Assembly: GCA_031552995.1 (NCBI GenBank)
Contig: JAVBMB010000048.1
Span: 21,321-85,320, forward strand
Direction of reading: 5' to 3'
DNA length: 64,000 nucleotides
DNA from: JAVBMB01 sp031552995
GTDB lineage: Bacteria; Bacillota; Clostridia; Oscillospirales; Butyricicoccaceae
The position numbers and the translations under genes are program-made. Of this stretch, positions 60,138-64,000 are shown in pieces (position 1 is the stretch's first letter; every line of letters begins with the position of its first letter). Under the pieces are notes generated by a model. That model made no database searches. It had not been told where the DNA came from and was given only the letters and a program-made list of their open reading frames with translations.

Positions 60138-60185
60138 GACCCCTTAAAAAGGCTCCGTCGTTCAAACCGGAGTTTTTAAGGGGTC
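60138..60185 (+). terminator. long hairpin after cardiolipin synthase
   Basis: Outer arms 60138-60150 and 60173-60185 (GACCCCTTAAAAA and complement) enclose a second stem CTCCG/CGGAG. It ends with CTTGCTT, so the T-run lies inside the arm. Acts between convergent genes. Confidence 0.65.
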
Positions 60186-60288
60186 TTGCTTGCGGGGATG
60201 CTAACGCGTGTTTCCCTTAAGGGGCGCCGTCCCTGATATTATGTTTCATGTAAATCCCTTTTCGTTGTGTTATCTGTGTTTCGCCGAG

Positions 60289-60798
60289 TCACTGCGACTC
60301 AAAAAAATACACGTCGCCCGGGCTGCCGTCGTCGTACATAGTACCGGGGCAGCCGGTAACAAGCTCATACTCGCCGCCGGTGAACTCGGCTACAGCCGAA
60401 TCCCAAAAAGAGGCGGAGGTCAGGTTTTTCGGGTGACGCATCAGTTGCCACCTGCCGCGGTGGCGGCGGAGTACATCAAAAAATGCCGCTTTGCCCGCGC
60501 CGCGCCGCCTGTACTTCGGCATTATAAAAAACTCCGCCAGCGAAAAATCCGTCTCGCGGCATGCCGCCTCGGGCAGAGTATACACCATTGCGAAGCCTGC
60601 CAGCTTGCCGCCGGCCATGATAAAATACGCCCATCTGCCGGGCTCAATCCAGTAGCAGTCGAGGTATTTGTATCCGTACAGGCCAAGGCGGTTTATATCA
60701 CGTCCGGTGTACTGCGAGAACTCATATTCGTATTTTTCAAGCAGATTAGCCAGTATTTCACGCTCCTCCAGCGTGACGGGGACAAGCGTTATTTCCAT
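60289..60798 (-). CDS. GNAT-family N-acetyltransferase
   Basis: A 169-residue GNAT protein. The acetyl-CoA binding strand and turn read LAEFFIMPKYRRRGAGKAAF (the R-x-x-G-x-G/A signature) at about residues 87-106. The N-terminal half (LEEREILANLLEKYEYEFSQ) is common in predicted acetyltransferases of Firmicutes. The acceptor is unknown. A GAGGTGAAG site precedes the ATG. It is downstream of iscU but separated by a terminator. Confidence 0.85.
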   Translation of the reverse strand: MEITLVPVTLEEREILANLLEKYEYEFSQYTGRDINRLGLYGYKYLDCYWIEPGRWAYFIMAGGKLAGFAMVYTLPEAACRETDFSLAEFFIMPKYRRRGAGKAAFFDVLRRHRGRWQLMRHPKNLTSASFWDSAVAEFTGGEYELVTGCPGTMYDDGSPGDVYFFESQ

Positions 60799-60827
60799 AC
60801 TTCACCTCGTTATGCGGCGGCAAAATA

Positions 60828-60861
60828 TGGGGGAGATAATGCCGCGACATTATCTCCCCCA
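60828..60861 (-). terminator. intrinsic terminator of the nifS-iscU operon
   Basis: A perfect 14-base stem (60828-60841 with 60848-60861, six-base loop) is followed on the minus strand by ATTTTGCC. It stands just after the iscU stop. Confidence 0.82.
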
Positions 60862-60871
60862 TTCATTATGT

Positions 60872-61315
60872 TCAGTGGCAGCTTCCCGAACCGTCGCACC
60901 CGCAGTCGCAATCGCACGCGTGCCCGACGATCAGGCCGGGGTCGATGCCCTGGCGGGAATAATAGTCCGATATGGCAGACTTGATTGCCTCCTCGGCCAG
61001 AACGCTGCAATGTATCTTGACGGGCGGCAAGCCCTCCAGCGCCTCGACAACGGCGGAGTTTGTAAGCTCAAGCGCCTGCTTGACAGATTTGCCCTTGACA
61101 AGCTCGGTCGCCATCGAGCTTGTGGCCACGGCGGCGCCGCAGCCGAAGGTCTGGAACTTGACATCCTTGATTATGTCGTCCTCAATCAGCATGTACATCT
61201 TCATTATGTCGCCGCACTTCATGTTGCCAACCTCGCCGACGCCGTTTGCGTCCTCGATGACGCCGACGTTGCGCGGGTGCGTAAAATGATCCATTACCTT
61301 AGCTGAATATGCCAT
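60872..61315 (-). CDS. iscU: iron-sulfur scaffold IscU/NifU-like with cysteine-rich tail
   Basis: A 147-residue scaffold with the three cluster cysteines Cys34 (MKCGDI), Cys59 (FGCGAA) and Cys103 (IHCSVLAE). It receives sulfur from the desulfurase encoded just upstream. After the normal domain end (about residue 127) comes a tail with His132 and Cys134, 136, 138, 140, 146 and His147 (GHACDCDCGCDGSGSCH), an unusual possible metal-binding segment. A GAGGTAAC site precedes the ATG. Confidence 0.93.
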   Translation of the reverse strand: MAYSAKVMDHFTHPRNVGVIEDANGVGEVGNMKCGDIMKMYMLIEDDIIKDVKFQTFGCGAAVATSSMATELVKGKSVKQALELTNSAVVEALEGLPPVKIHCSVLAEEAIKSAISDYYSRQGIDPGLIVGHACDCDCGCDGSGSCH

Positions 61316-61357
61316 ATTCGTTACCTCTTTTCTATATCTGTGTGGAAGCGGGGCAAG

Positions 61358-62527
61358 TCAGCCTTTCCACACCGGCGACATCTCGCGCAGACGCGCGACT
61401 ACGCCGGGCAGCCTGTCAAGTATATAATCTATATCCTCAACCGTAGTCTGCGGGCCGAAGGTCAGGCGCAGCGAGCCGTGCGCGCGCTCGTGCGTCAGGC
61501 CGATTCCCATGAGCACATGGCTGGGGTCAAGGCTTCCGGTCGAGCAGGCCGAGCCGGTCGAGCAGCATATGCCGTTAAGGTCCATCATCAGCACAAGGCT
61601 TTCGCCCTCGATGGCAGTGAACACAAAGCTGCACACGCCGGGCAGGCGCATGGTCGGGTGGCCGGTCAGCATCGACTGCGGTATGAGCTCGGCAACGCCG
61701 TCAATCAGCCTGCGCGACAGGCCGCGCATGTACTCCATCTCCTGTTCAAGATGCTCTTTTTTAAGCCGTGCCGCCTCGCCGAAGCCGACGATGCCGGCGA
61801 CATTTTCTGTGCCCGAGCGCAGATTTTTTTCCTGCCCGCCTCCGGTGATGACCGGTGACAGCTTGATGCTGCCGCGGACATAAATGGCGCCGACGCCCTT
61901 GGGGCCGTTTATCTTATGGGCCGAAACAGACATCATGTCGATGTCCATCGCCTTGACATCAAGAGGAATGTGCCCGTATGCCTGCACGGCATCGGTGTGG
62001 AAGAACACGCCGCGCCTTTTGCACAGCGCGCCTATCTTCTCAAGCTCCTGAATTGTGCCTATCTCGTTGTTGGCCGCGATTATCGAGACAAGCGCCGTGT
62101 TCTCGGTTATCGCGCTGTCAAGCCTGGCAAGGTCAATCTGTCCCAGCTTGTCCACGGGCAGATATGTCACCTCAAAGCCCAGCTTTTCCATCGCCTGAGC
62201 GGTGTGGAGAATGGCGTGATGTTCGATTGACGAGACGATAAAGTGCTTCTTCCCGCGCGCCTGCGGGCTGTTCATCAGGCCGCGAAGCGCAATATTGTCC
62301 GCCTCGGTGCCGCTGCCGGTGAAATATATCTCCCCAGGCTCGGCGCCCATAAGCGCCGCGACGTGCTTCCTCGCCTGAGAAAGCGCCTCGGCGCTGGACT
62401 GGCCAAGCCTGTAGAGAGTGCTAGGGTTGCCGTACTCTTTTGTGAAAAAAGGGAGCATGGCGTCGAGCACCTGCGACGCCATTGGCGTTGTCGCCGCGTT
62501 ATCGGCGTATACAAAACGGTTTTCCAT
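61358..62527 (-). CDS. nifS: cysteine desulfurase NifS/IscS
   Basis: A 389-residue PLP enzyme that takes sulfur from cysteine. The PLP lysine is in SVSAHKINGPKGVGAIY and the sulfur-carrying cysteine in CSTGSACSTGSLDP, the short-loop NifS/IscS group. ATG 62527 follows GGGAG by six bases; an ATG at 62533 lacks room for a ribosome site. With iscU, 42 bases downstream, it forms the ISC-type pair of this operon; no iscR is seen. Confidence 0.95.
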   Translation of the reverse strand: MENRFVYADNAATTPMASQVLDAMLPFFTKEYGNPSTLYRLGQSSAEALSQARKHVAALMGAEPGEIYFTGSGTEADNIALRGLMNSPQARGKKHFIVSSIEHHAILHTAQAMEKLGFEVTYLPVDKLGQIDLARLDSAITENTALVSIIAANNEIGTIQELEKIGALCKRRGVFFHTDAVQAYGHIPLDVKAMDIDMMSVSAHKINGPKGVGAIYVRGSIKLSPVITGGGQEKNLRSGTENVAGIVGFGEAARLKKEHLEQEMEYMRGLSRRLIDGVAELIPQSMLTGHPTMRLPGVCSFVFTAIEGESLVLMMDLNGICCSTGSACSTGSLDPSHVLMGIGLTHERAHGSLRLTFGPQTTVEDIDYILDRLPGVVARLREMSPVWKG

Positions 62528-62592
62528 AAGCATCTCCCAAGATGATGATCTGTAGTATTTTGCGGTTAGTCGTGACTTTTTCTTACAATTAC

Positions 62593-62621
62593 ATTGTACA
62601 CTAAATAAGTAAAGATTACAA
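62593..62621 (-). promoter_or_regulatory. promoter of nifS-iscU
   Basis: Minus-strand TTGTAA (62616-62621) and TACAAT (62593-62598), spacer 17. Confidence 0.65.
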
Positions 62622-62656
62622 CCCCCGCCTGAAAAAATGTTATGACGGCGGCGGAA

Positions 62657-63103
62657 TTACACTTTGCTTTGAAACTTCCCCGTCTGCTCGGTGGCTAAAC
62701 TGTCGCAGCGGTTGTTGTATGGGTTGTCGGCATGTCCCTTAACCCAAAACAGTTTGACGTCGTGCCTGCGCATCTGCTCGTCAAGCTGCTGCCACAAATC
62801 GACATTTGCCACATCCGATTTGTCGCTGCGTCGCCAGCCGTTTTTCTTCCATCGGTCCAGCCAGCCCTGCGTTATCGACTGCTCGATATAGCGTGAATCA
62901 GTATAGAGATGGACAGAGCATTTCTGGTTGAGCGCCCTAAGGCCCATTATGGCGGCCATAAGCTCCATGCGGTTGTTTGTCGTCTCGGTTGCCCCGCCCG
63001 ACAGTTCTTTTTCCAGTCCGGCGTATATCAGAACAGCGCCCCAGCCGCCCGGGCCGGGGTTTCCGCTGCACGAGCCGTCAGTATATAAGTCGACATGCTT
63101 CAT
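62657..63103 (-). CDS. rnhA: ribonuclease HI
   Basis: A 148-residue RNase HI that cuts RNA in RNA-DNA hybrids. The four acidic residues are in YTDGSCSGNPGPGGWG, NNRMELMAAI, LYTDSRYIEQ and NNRCDSLA, with the conserved histidine in VKGHADNP. Size is that of the E. coli enzyme. It overlaps the SHOCT-protein stop by four bases, so it is the last gene of a gyrA run. Confidence 0.96.
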   Translation of the reverse strand: MKHVDLYTDGSCSGNPGPGGWGAVLIYAGLEKELSGGATETTNNRMELMAAIMGLRALNQKCSVHLYTDSRYIEQSITQGWLDRWKKNGWRRSDKSDVANVDLWQQLDEQMRRHDVKLFWVKGHADNPYNNRCDSLATEQTGKFQSKV

Positions 63104-63465
63104 ATGTGTTTTATTATTTCCGTTCGCTGCGCTTCATATTCTTCGCGCGTTATAACGCGCCGTTCATACAGGTCGTTCAGGCGCGCAAGGCGCTGCTCGA
63201 CAGTTTGTGACGACCCGGCAGACTGTGGGTTGTTTGTGCCCTCGTCGTCGATGTCAAACTCAATTTCATGCGAGACGACACCCTTTTTTGAAACGGCGGA
63301 ATAGAAGCTCATGCCGCAGATTGCGGCGGCGATAAGCGTCCAAAATATCCCGAACAGGCCGAATGTGGGAACGACAAGGACGAGGCCGATAATGACGAAG
63401 ACGAGACCGACAATGCCTCCGAACATCGCCGGCCCTTTGCCGGGCTTGACGCGAACGCGCTTCAT
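63100..63465 (-). CDS. membrane protein with C-terminal SHOCT domain
   Basis: A 121-residue protein. Two hydrophobic segments at about residues 14-33 and 36-56, then a linker and a SHOCT-type ending (RLARLNDLYERRVITREEYE) where short helices are thought to help oligomerise. Function unknown. It overlaps both neighbours by four bases, so its translation is coupled to the 82-residue protein upstream and to RNase HI. Confidence 0.8.
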   Translation of the reverse strand: MKRVRVKPGKGPAMFGGIVGLVFVIIGLVLVVPTFGLFGIFWTLIAAAICGMSFYSAVSKKGVVSHEIEFDIDDEGTNNPQSAGSSQTVEQRLARLNDLYERRVITREEYEAQRTEIIKHI

Positions 63466-63710
63466 TCGCCAACCTCCTCCTGCGGGGGGACATACACCCT
63501 CGGCCCGGGTTCGGCTTTTTCCCGGCCGATGATTATACCGATGTTGATGAATGTGCCGATAAGCCCGAGCAGCCCAAGAGCTGTGCCCAGCCCGCGGGCC
63601 CGCGGGCGGATCACCTTAAAACAGAATATGGCGCTGAGAAGGTTTGTGAAAAGAGAGAAGACGTCTTCACGGTTTCTTTCAAAAATTGAGGCGATGTTGA
63701 TGTTATTCAT
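63462..63710 (-). CDS. small hypothetical membrane protein
   Basis: An 82-residue protein starting at ATG 63710, eight bases after GGAGG located inside the gyrA end. A basic segment FKVIRPRARGLG is followed by one hydrophobic helix (ALGLLGLIGTFINIGIIIG) and a proline-rich charged tail. An in-frame start at 63749 would lie deeper in gyrA. No family recognised. It overlaps gyrA by eight bases. Confidence 0.65.
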   Translation of the reverse strand: MNNINIASIFERNREDVFSLFTNLLSAIFCFKVIRPRARGLGTALGLLGLIGTFINIGIIIGREKAEPGPRVYVPPQEEVGE

Positions 63711-64000
63711 TATCCTGCACCTCCGGTTCGTTTTCAATAGCTTCCTCATCTGTATTTTCGTCGGTCTCGTCGCTGTCCTTGGCGGTGCGCGCCAGCGATA
63801 TCACCCTTACGCCGTCGCCCAGGCGTATCAGCTTGACGCCCTGGCTGGAGCGGCCGCAGACCCTGATGCTTTCGGCCGAGGTGCGGATGACAACGCCGTC
63901 GCTGTTCATAAGCAGTATATCGTCGTCGTATGTCACAAACTTAAGCCCGACCAGGCTGCCGGTTTTATCGGTCAGGTTGTGGGCTGTCACGCCGCTGCCG
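63703..64000 (-). CDS. gyrA: DNA gyrase subunit A, C-terminal end (partial)
   Basis: The last 98 residues of GyrA; the rest lies beyond the window. The final beta-pinwheel blade is clear: LTDKTGSLVGLKFVTYDDDI, then IRTSAESIRVCGRSSQGVKL and IRLGDGVRVISLAR. A very acidic tail (about 25 residues, DSDETDENTDEEA) follows, as in other gyrases where it modulates DNA wrapping. It leads the run with the small membrane proteins and rnhA. Confidence 0.93.
   Translation of the reverse strand, partial: GSGVTAHNLTDKTGSLVGLKFVTYDDDILLMNSDGVVIRTSAESIRVCGRSSQGVKLIRLGDGVRVISLARTAKDSDETDENTDEEAIENEPEVQDNE

Noticed and set aside
1..64000. Mobile elements, CRISPR arrays, prophage or defence genes
   Set aside because: No transposase, integrase, cas, phage structural gene or regularly spaced repeat was found on either strand.

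Overview
The window reads as chromosome of a GC-rich low-branching Firmicute, most likely a class Clostridia gut-type bacterium. This is inferred from a T-box leader on a hisS-aspS operon, strong AGGAGG ribosome sites, the order dnaA-dnaN-S4 protein-recF, a class 1B PyrD with PyrK, a dipeptide/oligopeptide ABC operon and a bacterial collagen-like protein. Sigma-70 type promoters with 17-base spacers can be read in front of many transcription units. No insertion sequence, prophage, CRISPR array, rRNA or tRNA was seen.

Layout. 1-1.7 kb: the end of an unknown gene, a small lipoprotein and a collagen-like surface protein. 1.75-6.9 kb: a five-gene minus-strand operon (aconitase X large and small subunits, AtuA/DUF1446, an AtuA-like small protein, an RpiR regulator), with a divergent LysR gene. 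7-12.6 kb: an M20 dipeptidase, a cold-shock protein with a long structured leader, a zincin-like protein, an FAD oxidoreductase, a membrane protein and an HD-domain 5'-deoxynucleotidase. 12.9-21.6 kb: a plus-strand cell-envelope and division run (zapA, U32 peptidase, dut, maf, mreC, mreD, PBP2, minD, mgsA). 21.6-25.3 kb: hisS-aspS behind a T-box riboswitch. 25.4-29.4 kb: recF, S4 protein, dnaN, dnaA and the likely replication origin. 29.9-31.2 kb: glutamate dehydrogenase. 31.3-41 kb: a MerR regulator divergent from an ABC peptide-type transporter operon carrying AroM, DUF917, an Asp/Glu/hydantoin racemase and a nitroreductase-family protein. 41-44.3 kb: a convergent operon with Nudix, M28 peptidase and creatininase-family genes. 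44.5-54.2 kb: a complete eight-gene de novo pyrimidine operon (pyrC-carA-carB-pyrK-pyrD-pyrF-pyrE-pyrB). 54.4-60.1 kb: an amidohydrolase and two phospholipase-D-fold proteins around a YitT-family protein. 60.3-64 kb: an acetyltransferase, iscU/nifS, RNase HI, two small membrane proteins and the 3' end of gyrA.

The most interesting items are: (1) the T-box specifier reads GACAT, so overlapping GAC (Asp) and CAT (His) codons match exactly the two synthetases controlled; (2) two poorly characterised catabolic gene sets, the aconitase X/AtuA operon and the MerR-controlled transporter/AroM/DUF917/racemase set, the latter with a 19-base promoter spacer typical of MerR targets; (3) an aspartate carbamoyltransferase that carries only the zinc domain of PyrI as a C-terminal tail; (4) a fused ABC ATPase whose first half lacks the H-loop histidine; (5) an IscU scaffold with a cysteine-rich tail. 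Coordinates of coding regions were read from the sequence; no database search was run.
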